42,897 bases of DNA, from NCBI GenBank assembly GCA_964409645.1, contig CAYPEK010000027.1, forward strand, positions 1 to 42,897, written 5' to 3'. The DNA is from CAYPEK01 sp964409645 (GTDB lineage: Bacteria > UBP15 > UBA6099). Each line of letters starts with the position of its first letter. The stretch's first letter is position 1. Of the stretch, positions 1 to 8,047 are shown piece by piece. A model generated the notes under the pieces. It had not been told where the DNA came from and did not search any database. It saw only the letters and a list, made by a program, of their open reading frames with translations. The position numbers and the translations under genes are program-made.

Positions 1-1101
1 TCATTCGACAATGTCTTTAACGATGGCGCGGAGGATTTTTGTGGTCTTGCCGCGCTCATCGAGCATTTTCGACATCAGATGCAACGAGGTTTGAGGCGGC
101 TTGGCGGTGCTCTTTCTCGTCAGCGCGAGCGCTTTTTTGTTGCACTTGTGCACGCAAACGCCGCAGCCGATACACTTTTCTTCATTCACAACTATTTTCT
201 CATCGGCTATCGTTATCGCCTCCACCGGGCACGCTTTCACGCATGTCCGGCAGAGCACGCAGCCCGTGCCCTCGATGGGCGTGGAGCAGAAATTCGAACG
301 CACGGATGACGCGGGCTTGTTGAGCGCGACCACTCCCTGCAACGATAGGCAGCAGCACTTGCAACAGTTGCAGATGATCTGGATGGGAGGCATTGTGTTC
401 GTCGTGGTGGGCACAAGCCCGGCGTCGGCCGCCCGTTCAAATGCCTGCATCGCCTCGCGTTCGCCGACCCGCCGCGCAAGCCCGCGCGACACGAGGTAGT
501 CGCCGCTCGTTCCGAACATCATGCACACGTCGAGCGGCGCATCGCACTTCCGCGCGGATTTCCTGCACGCGCATTCCGTCAGCGCCACGCCGCCGGACGC
601 CTTGATTATTTTTCCGACTTCCTCGTAGCTGAATATCGTCTGCGTGGCGTCGATGGTTTTCCTTATCGGCAGCACTCGCACGCCGCTTGTTGAATAGCCG
701 TAGTTTTCCTCTCCGAGCGGCCCCTTGATCGCTTCATGCCACAGACGGCCCACTTCGCGCAGCTCCCCGCGCCCCTCGCCTGTCTTCATGAACTGCATCT
801 CGAAGAATCCCGGCACCGCCGGCATCAGCATGTAGCGTTTCACGCCGAGCGCGTCCACCTCGATGATGAGGTTCCGCGACGCCAGCCCCGCGAGCAGCCG
901 GGCGGCCTCCGCTTTCTTCATGCCAGCCTTGCGCGCGATTCTGTCCGCCGTGAACATGAGCGGCGGCATCGGAACGTGCGCCGCCACCCGCGCCTCTTGT
1001 TCGCTGAACAGCAACTCAAGCACGCGCATCGTCTCGTCCGTCTCGGGCAGCCCGATCGGAAACAGGTCGAGCTTCCGTCTAAATTCACGGTGATAATTCA
1101 T
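1..1101 (-). CDS. Winged-helix, Cys-rich 4Fe-4S ferredoxin-domain protein
   Basis: 366 aa, complete: the stop occupies the first three bases of the window and the ATG follows an AGGGG-type ribosome site. Residues about 48-92 look like a winged-helix fold. A Cys-rich middle follows, with C177, C179, C186 and C193 and then a dense set C244, C246, C247 and C249-C251. The C-terminus carries two classical 4Fe-4S motifs, C281-C284-C287-C291 and C310-C313-C316-C320. It resembles 4Fe-4S binding proteins of anaerobes whose middle region reads CNCC-x-CC. Probable role: cytoplasmic electron transfer or redox sensing; the substrate cannot be told. It diverges from the porin/metal-transport operon, which need not mean a shared function. 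Confidence 0.8.
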   Translation of the reverse strand: MNYHREFRRKLDLFPIGLPETDETMRVLELLFSEQEARVAAHVPMPPLMFTADRIARKAGMKKAEAARLLAGLASRNLIIEVDALGVKRYMLMPAVPGFFEMQFMKTGEGRGELREVGRLWHEAIKGPLGEENYGYSTSGVRVLPIRKTIDATQTIFSYEEVGKIIKASGGVALTECACRKSARKCDAPLDVCMMFGTSGDYLVSRGLARRVGEREAMQAFERAADAGLVPTTTNTMPPIQIICNCCKCCCLSLQGVVALNKPASSVRSNFCSTPIEGTGCVLCRTCVKACPVEAITIADEKIVVNEEKCIGCGVCVHKCNKKALALTRKSTAKPPQTSLHLMSKMLDERGKTTKILRAIVKDIVE

Positions 1102-1322
1102 CAGGGGGCCCCTTTCGTTCCCATCAATTCATGTTCTATTGTATATATTTCATGACCATTTTAACACTACCAAATCCTGATGGCGGGTTTGGATTAAATG
1201 TATTTTTATTCAGGGTTTCCCTCCGGAACTATTTAAAATATGCAGCGAGCTTGAAAAAGTGTTACGAATGCTTAAGATGTGCTACTACAGGGCAAGAAAT
1301 TCTCAGGAAGAGGGCAACGATT
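1102..1322. other. Divergent intergenic region
   Basis: This 221-bp region separates the ferredoxin gene (minus) from the porin gene (plus). A hairpin with 8-bp arms and one G-U pair (1170-1177 with 1185-1192) is followed by an AT-rich stretch, which could be an attenuator or a regulator site. I looked for cobalamin-riboswitch core sequences because of the downstream transporter and saw none. Confidence 0.3.
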
Positions 1323-2627
1323 ATGAAAAGACAATCTCTACGAATGCGCTCTGGCTGTTTTACCTTGAAATTTGTCTTTACTGCAATCATTGCTGTAGTG
1401 ATCGCCGCGGTTCTGGGCTGCGCGAAGCCGGCGGTGTGTCAGGAAGTGACGGCGGAACAGTACAAAGCACTCGAGGAGCGTGTGCGGCTGCTTGAAGAGG
1501 CGCTGAAGAAAGCAGGGATTCAGATTCCCGAGGCTGCGGCACAACCGGGCGAACAACCAGAGCAGACAACAACCGCCGCATCGACAGGGTCGGCGGAGTT
1601 TTACCATACTCCGGCGGAGAAACGCCGCGCCGGCCGTAAAACACGCGTTGGCAAACAACTCGAATTCAACGGCCTCCTTGAAGCCGAAACGTGGACGCAG
1701 GCGGACAAGGCGACAGACGGATGGAAGGAAACAAACTCGCACCTGTGGCTGCGCACGGGCCAGTTCGGCCTGCACGCAACGATCGGCGATGTCGCTGAAG
1801 GAAATTTCGTGCTGCTCTACGAAGAAGAAACCGGAGACCCGCTCTACGTGGACGAAGGCAGCCTCAAATGGAAAGACGACAACTTTGATATAACAGTCGG
1901 CAAGTTCTACCCGCCGTTCGGCACATACAACACGCATTTCATCAGCTACCCGCTGACTCTCGAATTAGGCGAGATACAGCGGAGCGCTGTTATGTTCCAT
2001 TATGCTCCGTCGGAAATTTTCGACATGTCCGCCTCGATAGCCGACGGCGAGGTCGAGATGAACACGACGCGCGGTGCGAAGATTAACGATTTCTGCCTGC
2101 GGTTGGACACCAACCCGAAAGTCAGCGGCGTTGATTCGCTTACATTCGGCGCGCAGTACTTCTCGGATATCGCAGACACGGATGCCGATATACTCGGAAC
2201 CGCGTCGCTCCCGTCGAAATACGTTCTGCTGAAACGCGTCGGCGGTCTCGGTCTCGATTTCGGACTGACGGACGGTAAATGGAATCTCGAAATGGAATAC
2301 ATCGGCGCAATGTCCGGCTTCGATCCGGCGAACCTCGATACGAACGGCGACGCTGCCGGCGACAAGCCGAGCGCGTGGAATATTGAACTCGCCTACACCC
2401 ACAGCGAAAGGATCGAGACCGCGCTCAAGCTCGAAGGAAGCAGCGAATTCGCGGGCTTCCCTAGAACACAATTCGGTATTGATAACAGTTGGAAAGTCGG
2501 CGAGGGAGTTACGTTTTCGGTGGAGTTCCTGCACGGGAAATACGGCAACGGATTCGCGCCCGCCGCCGGGACCTCTTTGTTGCGCACACGCAATTCGTTG
2601 AAAACTCAGTTTGCAATCGAATTCTAA
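1323..2627 (+). CDS. LbtU-like outer-membrane porin
   Basis: 434 aa from the ATG at 1323, which has a purine-rich AGGAAGAGGG site about 10 nt upstream. The frame is open back to 1131, but only this start gives a signal-peptide-like N-terminus: basic residues, then a hydrophobic stretch. A C in an A-V-L-G-C context near residue 38 could be a lipobox, but signal peptidase I cleavage is as likely. A short coiled coil (YKALEERVRLLEEALKKAG) follows, then a long alternating aromatic/polar region typical of a 14- to 18-strand barrel, ending in an FAIEF-type aromatic C-terminus. The coiled coil plus barrel resembles LbtU-family siderophore porins. It lies 13 nt before cbiM, so outer-membrane entry of the same metal is a reasonable inference. 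Confidence 0.7.
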   Translation: MKRQSLRMRSGCFTLKFVFTAIIAVVIAAVLGCAKPAVCQEVTAEQYKALEERVRLLEEALKKAGIQIPEAAAQPGEQPEQTTTAASTGSAEFYHTPAEKRRAGRKTRVGKQLEFNGLLEAETWTQADKATDGWKETNSHLWLRTGQFGLHATIGDVAEGNFVLLYEEETGDPLYVDEGSLKWKDDNFDITVGKFYPPFGTYNTHFISYPLTLELGEIQRSAVMFHYAPSEIFDMSASIADGEVEMNTTRGAKINDFCLRLDTNPKVSGVDSLTFGAQYFSDIADTDADILGTASLPSKYVLLKRVGGLGLDFGLTDGKWNLEMEYIGAMSGFDPANLDTNGDAAGDKPSAWNIELAYTHSERIETALKLEGSSEFAGFPRTQFGIDNSWKVGEGVTFSVEFLHGKYGNGFAPAAGTSLLRTRNSLKTQFAIEF

Positions 2628-2640
2628 AGGAGGCATTAAG

Positions 2641-3678
2641 ATGCACATACCAGACGGATATCTCGGCCCGCAGACGTACGTGACGATGTACGGCGTGATG
2701 ACGCCTTTCTGGATTGCGGCGGCACGGAAGGTGCGCAAGACGCTGAAGGCGCGGCAGGCGCCGCTTCTTGCACTCGGCGCGGTGTTCTCGTTCGTGATAA
2801 TGATGTTCAACGTGCCCGCACCGGGCGGCTCGACCGGCCACGCGGTCGGCGGCGCGCTGATCGCGATCGTGCTCGGTCCGTGGGCGGCGATGCTGTCGAT
2901 CTCCGCCGCGCTCGTGGTGCAGGCGTTGCTTTTCGGCGACGGAGGAATCACCGCGATCGGAGCAAACTGTTTCAATATGGCGGTCGTCATGCCGTTTACG
3001 GCGTTCGCGATATATAGACTCTTATCTGGCGGCGACGCGGCGAACGATAAAAGGCGCGCCTTAGCAGCCGGACTTGCGGGTTATGTCTCTCTCAACCTCG
3101 CGGCACTTGCAACCGCCGTCGAGTTCGGAATCCAGCCGGCCATCGCGCACACGGCAAACGGCACTCCGCTTTACGCGCCCTACCCGCTCGGCGTGGCAGT
3201 CCCCGCGATGATGATCGAACACGCGTTGATTTTCGGATTCATAGAGGCAGCGGTGACGGGGCTTGTAGTAGGCTGGCTCGCGAAAGCGGAGCCATCGCTT
3301 CTTGGGATACGGAGAGCGGCAGAAACAACTCCAGCGCCCGTCCGGGCGAAATCACCGGCCCGCGCGCTGTGGTACGGACTCGGCGCGCTCGTAATTCTGT
3401 CGCCGATCGGCCTCATCGCTTCCGGCACTGCATGGGGCGAATGGGCAGCCGACGAGATAGGAGATACTCTCGGATTCATCCCCGCCGGACTCGAAAAAAT
3501 CGGCGGCCTTTGGAACGCTGTTTTTCCCGATTACACAATCCCCGGTCTTTCGGGGACGGCAGGCGCGATTGCGGCATACATAATATCCGCCGCCATAGGT
3601 GTCGCCGTGACCGGGGCGGCGATTTTCGCGCTTTCAAAGCTGCTTGTGGGAAGAAACACTAACACGGCATCCGAATAG
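2641..3678 (+). CDS. cbiM: Cobalt/nickel ECF transporter substrate-binding protein CbiM with C-terminal PDGLE (CbiN-like) domain
   Basis: 345 aa from the ATG at 2641, with a strong AAAGGAGG site. The mature N-terminus MHIPDGYLGP is the CbiM/NikM signature; in this family the N-terminal amine and His2 bind the metal. Residues about 1-215 form the polytopic S component, including the G-H-A-V-G-G and GANCFNMAVV segments. After a linker near 225-245, the C-terminal part (about 250-345) has a membrane helix, a periplasmic loop ending LWNAVFPDYTIPGL, and a last helix. That is the PDGLE/CbiN-like domain fused to CbiM. It captures Co2+ or Ni2+ for CbiQ and CbiO. Cobalt and nickel cannot be separated from sequence alone. 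Confidence 0.92.
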   Translation: MHIPDGYLGPQTYVTMYGVMTPFWIAAARKVRKTLKARQAPLLALGAVFSFVIMMFNVPAPGGSTGHAVGGALIAIVLGPWAAMLSISAALVVQALLFGDGGITAIGANCFNMAVVMPFTAFAIYRLLSGGDAANDKRRALAAGLAGYVSLNLAALATAVEFGIQPAIAHTANGTPLYAPYPLGVAVPAMMIEHALIFGFIEAAVTGLVVGWLAKAEPSLLGIRRAAETTPAPVRAKSPARALWYGLGALVILSPIGLIASGTAWGEWAADEIGDTLGFIPAGLEKIGGLWNAVFPDYTIPGLSGTAGAIAAYIISAAIGVAVTGAAIFALSKLLVGRNTNTASE

Positions 3679-3693
3679 GCCGGATAAAACTGA

Positions 3694-4587
3694 ATGTCGC
3701 AAAATCAAAGAAACTTAGAATATATCGACACATGGCCGGAACAGTCCGGCGGCAGTCGGAGAGAAAAGTTCACCGACAGGTCCGTCCGCGCGATCGCAAA
3801 CCTTACGAAGCAAATTATTTTCTCGCAGGAATACGCGGGTGCGGAGGGGCTTCTTCAGCGGCTGGACCCCGCCGTTAAAGCGGTAACGATTGTTGCGCTG
3901 GTGGTCGCCGTCAGCTTGTGCAGGCGAGCGGAGGAACTTGCGGCGCTCTATGCGGCAACACTCATTCTCGCTTTGCTGTCGCGAATTCCCGCGGGATTTT
4001 TTATCAAGCGCGTCTGGTTTTTCATTCCGCTTTTTTCGGCGGCAATCGCGATCCCCGCCCTATTTATCGTTCCCGGCACGCCGCTTGTCCACGTGGCTAA
4101 AGTCGCATCGCATGACATCGTAATTACCAGACAGGGCGCGGAATCGGCGCTGATTTTTATCCTACGCGTCGCCGCGTCGGTCTCGTTCGTCGTTCTTCTC
4201 ACGCTCACGACAAAATGGAACGCCCTTCTGCGGGCGCTCGCGACGCTGCGGGTTCCGCACATGTTTGTCTTCATCGTCGCCGTCAGCTACCGCTACCTCT
4301 TTTACATGCTGAACTTCATCGAGGAGCTTTATGCCGGCCGCCGCAGCAGAACGCTTATTCCCACCGGAGCGTCGGGCGGTCGCAAATGGGTTGCGGGCAG
4401 GATCGGAACGACGATGTCGCGCACGATGCGGATGAGCGAAGAGGTTTACGAGGCGATGGCGTCGCGCGGGTTCACGGGCGACACGAAATTCACGGGCGTC
4501 GCGAGACCCGGCTTGCCGGATTTACTCTGGTCGCTGGCGGTGTCGGGCGCGTTTGCGGCAATCTATTTTACAGGCGGTTTCAGATGA
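3694..4587 (+). CDS. cbiQ: Cobalt/nickel ECF transporter transmembrane protein CbiQ
   Basis: 297 aa. This is the T (coupling) component that links CbiM to the ATPase. It has several hydrophobic segments between residues about 65 and 220. The cytoplasmic coupling region near 235-265 contains the paired short motifs S-R-T-M-R-M-S-E-E and AMASRGF, matching the two Ala-Arg-Gly-like signatures of EcfT proteins. The N-terminal extension of about 45 residues before the first helix is slightly longer than usual. It starts 15 nt after cbiM with only a weak ribosome site, which suggests translational coupling. Its stop overlaps the cbiO start in an ATGA. Confidence 0.9.
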   Translation: MSQNQRNLEYIDTWPEQSGGSRREKFTDRSVRAIANLTKQIIFSQEYAGAEGLLQRLDPAVKAVTIVALVVAVSLCRRAEELAALYAATLILALLSRIPAGFFIKRVWFFIPLFSAAIAIPALFIVPGTPLVHVAKVASHDIVITRQGAESALIFILRVAASVSFVVLLTLTTKWNALLRALATLRVPHMFVFIVAVSYRYLFYMLNFIEELYAGRRSRTLIPTGASGGRKWVAGRIGTTMSRTMRMSEEVYEAMASRGFTGDTKFTGVARPGLPDLLWSLAVSGAFAAIYFTGGFR

Positions 4588-5393
4588 ATCTTTACGAAGT
4601 AGATCACATATCATATTCATACTCGGGCCGTTTCCCGGCGGTTAAGGATGTGTCATTCACAATAGGCAAAGGCGACAAGGTGGCGTTCCTCGGACCTAAC
4701 GGCTGCGGCAAATCCACTCTGATGCGCCTGATGGACGGCCTTATATTCCCGGACTCCGGCTCGGTGAGGTTCCTCGGGCGCGAGTTGTCGGATGACAACC
4801 TGCGCGGCGAGGCGAACCGTTTCTTCAGGAGCAAGGTGGGGCTGCTCTTCCAGAACCCCGATGCACAGCTTTTTTCTCCAACCGTGTGGGACGACGTGAT
4901 TTTCGGACCGGAGCAGCTCGGACTACCGCGGGAGGAAATCGGACGGCGCGGCGAGGCTGCGTTTGAAACATTGCGAATCAGCCATCTTCGCGACCGCGCT
5001 CCGCACGAATTGAGTATCGGCGAGAAAAAACGCGCCGCAATCGCCTGCATCGTCGCACTCGACCCGGACGTGATTCTGCTCGACGAGCCGACTGCCGGAC
5101 TCGACCCGCGAAGCTGCCGCGACGTGATGGATTTCGTCATCGACTCCTCCGAAAAAGGAAAAACCGTTGTTTCCGCAACACACGATCTGCATTTTGTATC
5201 CGAGCTCGCCGACCGTGCCTATGTGTTCGGCGAAGACAAGCGGATCGTCGCGGAAGGTAGTGCCGCGGAAATCCTCGGCAACGAAGAAAAGCTCCGCGAG
5301 TGGAACCTCGCTCACACGCATCGTCACCGCCACAAGGACGGCTGGCACGCTCACGAGCACTCGCATCACCTCCACACCGGTCATCATGAATAG
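4584..5393 (+). CDS. cbiO: Cobalt/nickel ECF transporter ATP-binding protein CbiO with His-rich C-terminal tail
   Basis: 269 aa, started at the ATG in the ATGA overlap with cbiQ. All ABC ATPase elements are present: Walker A GPNGCGKST (37-45), Q-loop Q90, signature LSIGEKKR (143-150), Walker B with LLDEP near 165, D-loop, and H-loop H200. It energises uptake through CbiQ and CbiM. The odd feature is the tail: residues 244-268 hold twelve histidines in pairs and alternations. Such tails are common in nickel or zinc storage and chaperone proteins and are not needed for ATPase activity. A cytoplasmic metal sink or sensor that controls the pump is my inference, and it leans the substrate guess towards nickel. 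Confidence 0.92.
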   Translation: MNLYEVDHISYSYSGRFPAVKDVSFTIGKGDKVAFLGPNGCGKSTLMRLMDGLIFPDSGSVRFLGRELSDDNLRGEANRFFRSKVGLLFQNPDAQLFSPTVWDDVIFGPEQLGLPREEIGRRGEAAFETLRISHLRDRAPHELSIGEKKRAAIACIVALDPDVILLDEPTAGLDPRSCRDVMDFVIDSSEKGKTVVSATHDLHFVSELADRAYVFGEDKRIVAEGSAAEILGNEEKLREWNLAHTHRHRHKDGWHAHEHSHHLHTGHHE

Positions 5394-5559
5394 TAGTGAG
5401 GATCGAGTAGCGGGTAGCGAGGAAAAACATAATACAAAAATTAATCCGGAATATGGCTTAAGACAAAAGCAATCATAAAAATTACAAATTAAGATTATTT
5501 CCTCTGTGCCTCTGCGTTTAATTCTTTTCAACGCTACGCCAACAGCCTAACCCCACGGA

Positions 5560-5598
5560 TTGAACGGCATTTCACTGGAGTGATATAATAATGCCGTT
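5560..5598 (+). promoter_or_regulatory. Promoter with overlapping inverted repeat upstream of ribokinase
   Basis: A -35 TTGAAC (5560-5565) and -10 TATAAT (5584-5589) are spaced by 18 bp. A perfect 9-bp inverted repeat, AACGGCATT (5563-5571) and AATGCCGTT (5590-5598), brackets the -10 box, with a second 4-bp repeat TCAC/GTGA inside it. This looks like a repressor operator. Transcription would begin near 5596, so the upstream ATG at 5591 would not be translated. Confidence 0.55.
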
Positions 5599-5623
5599 GG
5601 TAACTAAGGCGGAGGCGTCGAAA

Positions 5624-6538
5624 ATGAAGATAGTCGTTGTGGGCAGCTTCGTGATGGATTTCATATTCGAGACACCGAGGAGACCTCTGAAAGGCGAGAG
5701 CATAATCGGGAAGGCGTTCAGCATGGCGCCGGGCGGAAAAGGCGCGAATCAGGCAATGCAGGCCGCCCTACTCGGCGCGGAAGTCTATATGGTGGGCCGC
5801 ATCGGCGACGACATTTTCGGCGACCAGATACTTACGAGCCTCACCGGAGCGGGCGTGAACTGCGACTATGTGAAGCGCGACCACGCGGGCACCGGCTGCT
5901 CCGGGATCATTCTCGACGAAACCGGCGACAACAGCATCGTGATGGTGCCGCGCTCGAATATGGAGTGCCGCCCGGAAGACATCGACACGGCCGAGGAGAT
6001 AATCAAAGACGCGGGAATGCTGCTGCTTCAGCTCGAGATCCCGATGCGGGTGAACGAACGCACGGTGAAGATCGCCCGCAAGCACGGAGTACCGGTGGTG
6101 ATGGACCCGGCGCCCGCATGCGCACTCGAAGACTTCTACTACAAGAACGTTTCGATAATGAAACCGAATGAGACGGAAGCGCAGATCCTGAGCGGGATAG
6201 ACGTCACCGACGTATCGAGCGCGGAGGAGGCGGCGAGAGAGATTGCCGCGCGCGGCGTCCAGACGGTCATCATCACACTCGGCGGCAACGGCGTGCTGTT
6301 GCTCAAAGACAACAAAGTCGAGCATTTCCCCGTCACGAAAGTTGATGTTGTGGACACCACGGCGGCCGGCGATTCGTTCACAGGCAGCCTCGCGGTATTC
6401 ATCTCGGAAGGCAAACCGATACAGGAGGCGATCCGGCTGGCCAACTACGTCGCCGCCCTGAGCACGACACGCCTCGGCGCGCAGCCCTCGCTGCCCAACC
6501 GCGAAGCATTCGAAAAGTTTTACGAGAAAAATAAATAA
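5624..6538 (+). CDS. rbsK: Ribokinase (PfkB family sugar kinase)
   Basis: 304 aa from the ATG at 5624. I prefer this to the in-frame ATG at 5591 because GGAGG at 5611-5615 is well placed and the predicted transcript starts near 5596. It has the PfkB N-terminal signature GGKGANQA, and the C-terminal signature DTTAAGDSFTGSLA that supplies the catalytic Asp and anion hole. The N-terminus VVVGSFVMDFIF and the GNGVLL segment also fit ribokinase, which phosphorylates ribose to ribose-5-phosphate. No ribose transporter or pyranase lies nearby, so another sugar or nucleoside substrate cannot be excluded. It is monocistronic; the next gene is convergent. Confidence 0.85.
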   Translation: MKIVVVGSFVMDFIFETPRRPLKGESIIGKAFSMAPGGKGANQAMQAALLGAEVYMVGRIGDDIFGDQILTSLTGAGVNCDYVKRDHAGTGCSGIILDETGDNSIVMVPRSNMECRPEDIDTAEEIIKDAGMLLLQLEIPMRVNERTVKIARKHGVPVVMDPAPACALEDFYYKNVSIMKPNETEAQILSGIDVTDVSSAEEAAREIAARGVQTVIITLGGNGVLLLKDNKVEHFPVTKVDVVDTTAAGDSFTGSLAVFISEGKPIQEAIRLANYVAALSTTRLGAQPSLPNREAFEKFYEKNK

Positions 6539-6553
6539 TCGCCGAATCACATT

Positions 6554-7384
6554 TCAGCGAATCGATTCTATCTCAACTTCCGGCCTCGGCGAATGGACTT
6601 CCTGAGTCGATTCGGGAGTGCCGGTCTTAAGCGTTATCGGAAAGAATCCTTCGGAATACTTCGCCAGTTCGTTCGACTCGAAATCGGCGTAGCGGTTCGT
6701 CACCTCAAGCCCGTAAACCGGGTCCTTGTATCTCCACCTCTCAATGTTAATGCCGTTGCGTTCGAAGTAAAGTTTCTCCGCCGGTTCACCCCACGTCATC
6801 AGCACTTCGTCGCGCGACATGCCCACCGCGAGCCGCCCGCGCGCCATGTACCACGATGCCTGCCAGCTCATTTCCGGATACAGTTTCTTTATCATCTCCG
6901 TGCGCCGGTCGCCGGTTATTTTCGAGCGATCGAGCAGTTTGTTGTTCAGGTCCGACAGGCTCGACAGCCGCCTGCCCGCGAATACCTCCGGCCTGCACAT
7001 TTTAAACACTTTGACTCGATACAAGCCTTTTTTCTTACGCGGCACTTTTATCGTCCTGACGCGCATGTCGTAATTCTCGCCGTTTATCGGGCAGTGTTTG
7101 TAAGAACCGATCCGCACGGGCACTTTCTCGTTCATGTAAACTTTAACCGGGTAGATGTACTTGTAATAGTAATCGAGTTTTTTGTATTGATAGTCGCGGA
7201 CAACCAAGAGCACTCCTGCCGCCACCACGCACAAAATCACAATGACCTTGTACAGTACCTCGACCGCGTGATGCTTCTTTTCTTCGAGAGACGGTTGCGC
7301 GAGACATCCGCAACGAGGACAACTCACCCGATCGGCGGGCATCGTATGATAACACCTAGGACACGGCCGCAATATTCCCGACAT
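6554..7384 (-). CDS. Membrane-anchored zinc-ribbon protein with a BamE/SmpA-like C-terminal domain
   Basis: 276 aa from the ATG at 7384. An alternative ATG at 7399 would lie almost at the predicted transcription start (TATAAT on this strand at 7408-7413). Two CxxC pairs (C8/C11 and C22/C25) form a zinc ribbon, followed by one membrane helix at about 48-68. The downstream part is basic and probably extracytoplasmic. Residues about 185-235 contain GMSRDEVLMTWGEP and a later W-R-Y motif, which resemble the small BamE/SmpA-type fold. Function unknown. It converges with ribokinase and diverges from the next gene. Confidence 0.7.
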   Translation of the reverse strand: MSGILRPCPRCYHTMPADRVSCPRCGCLAQPSLEEKKHHAVEVLYKVIVILCVVAAGVLLVVRDYQYKKLDYYYKYIYPVKVYMNEKVPVRIGSYKHCPINGENYDMRVRTIKVPRKKKGLYRVKVFKMCRPEVFAGRRLSSLSDLNNKLLDRSKITGDRRTEMIKKLYPEMSWQASWYMARGRLAVGMSRDEVLMTWGEPAEKLYFERNGINIERWRYKDPVYGLEVTNRYADFESNELAKYSEGFFPITLKTGTPESTQEVHSPRPEVEIESIR

Positions 7385-7456
7385 GCTCACAAACCCCACA
7401 TCAGCCTATTATATTTGTTTCACGTCCCGACTTCTATTTCCGCGCTCACTTATTTG

Positions 7457-7485
7457 TTGACGGTGAATACTCCCGATGTTACTCT
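7457..7485 (+). promoter_or_regulatory. Possible sigma-70 promoter
   Basis: TTGACG (7457-7462), a 17-bp spacer and TACTCT (7480-7485). The -35 box is good and the -10 box weak. It would drive the zinc-ribbon protein starting at 7515. Confidence 0.35.
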
Positions 7486-7514
7486 TAAATTGACGGGGGA
7501 AACGGAGTCCGGCC

Positions 7515-8012
7515 ATGATTACGCTGATGTATATATGCAACAAGTGCGAAGGAGACACGGCGGCGCGCACGTTCGAGGTCGAGTATGTTGACACACATGC
7601 CGCGGAGTCCGCACAGAAGCCGAAATGCCCGCATTGCGGCAGCAGGCGAGTCTCCCGCTTCTACGGCCACAACATTTTCATGTCTGCAAAAAGCAACAAA
7701 GGCGGGCTGCCCGCGAGGTTCGTCCCGACCGAAGAGGCGGTTCAAAAGGCAGTTGTGGCGGTAGGGATGCGGGTGGACGAGGAAAACAAAGACGCCGTGA
7801 AGAAAATGGTCAACGACATAGTCGATGCCGGCGGAACGGAGCTTATCGACGATCCGGACACCGACATTCCCGGCGAAAAGCTCGGCCTGAAAAAAGGAAC
7901 TCTCGACCGCGCGCTTTTCGACATCCGCAAGAAACGCCTTATCAAAGACCTACAGGAAGGCGAACCAGTGAGCGGGTTCGTGCTTCCCATATCAGGCGAA
8001 ACTTCAAACTGA
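7515..8012 (+). CDS. Hypothetical zinc-ribbon protein
   Basis: 165 aa; the ATG is preceded by CGGAG. The N-terminus holds a CxxC pair (C8/C11) and a CPHCGSRRVSRFYG segment about 27 residues later, together a four-Cys zinc ribbon like those of FmdB-type or transcription-related proteins. The rest is charged and helical, with no signal peptide and no recognisable catalytic motif. It stands alone, convergent with the Cys-cluster gene after it. I do not recognise the family; a small nucleic-acid or protein-binding role is only a guess. Confidence 0.7.
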   Translation: MITLMYICNKCEGDTAARTFEVEYVDTHAAESAQKPKCPHCGSRRVSRFYGHNIFMSAKSNKGGLPARFVPTEEAVQKAVVAVGMRVDEENKDAVKKMVNDIVDAGGTELIDDPDTDIPGEKLGLKKGTLDRALFDIRKKRLIKDLQEGEPVSGFVLPISGETSN

Positions 8013-8047
8013 GCTATCCGATATTCTTTAAAATTATAGTTATGGGC

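Noticed and set aside
1102..1322. Cobalamin or Ni/Co riboswitch before the metal-transport operon
   Set aside because: Expected from context, but no B12-box-like or NiCo core sequence was found; only a simple hairpin is present.
1965..2990. 341-codon open frame on the minus strand
   Set aside because: It spans the junction of the porin and cbiM genes, both clearly coding on the plus strand, and shows no family.
5394..5560. Possible gene remnant or dispersed repeat after cbiO
   Set aside because: There is a short degenerate GTAGCG-type repetition near 5405-5425 and an AT-rich stretch, but no conserved coding or hairpin structure.
5768..6550. 260-codon open frame on the minus strand
   Set aside because: Antisense to ribokinase; composition is an artefact of the complementary codons.
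6593..7591. 332-codon open frame on the plus strand
   Set aside because: Covers the minus-strand zinc-ribbon/BamE-like gene and the divergent promoter region; the translation has no domain.
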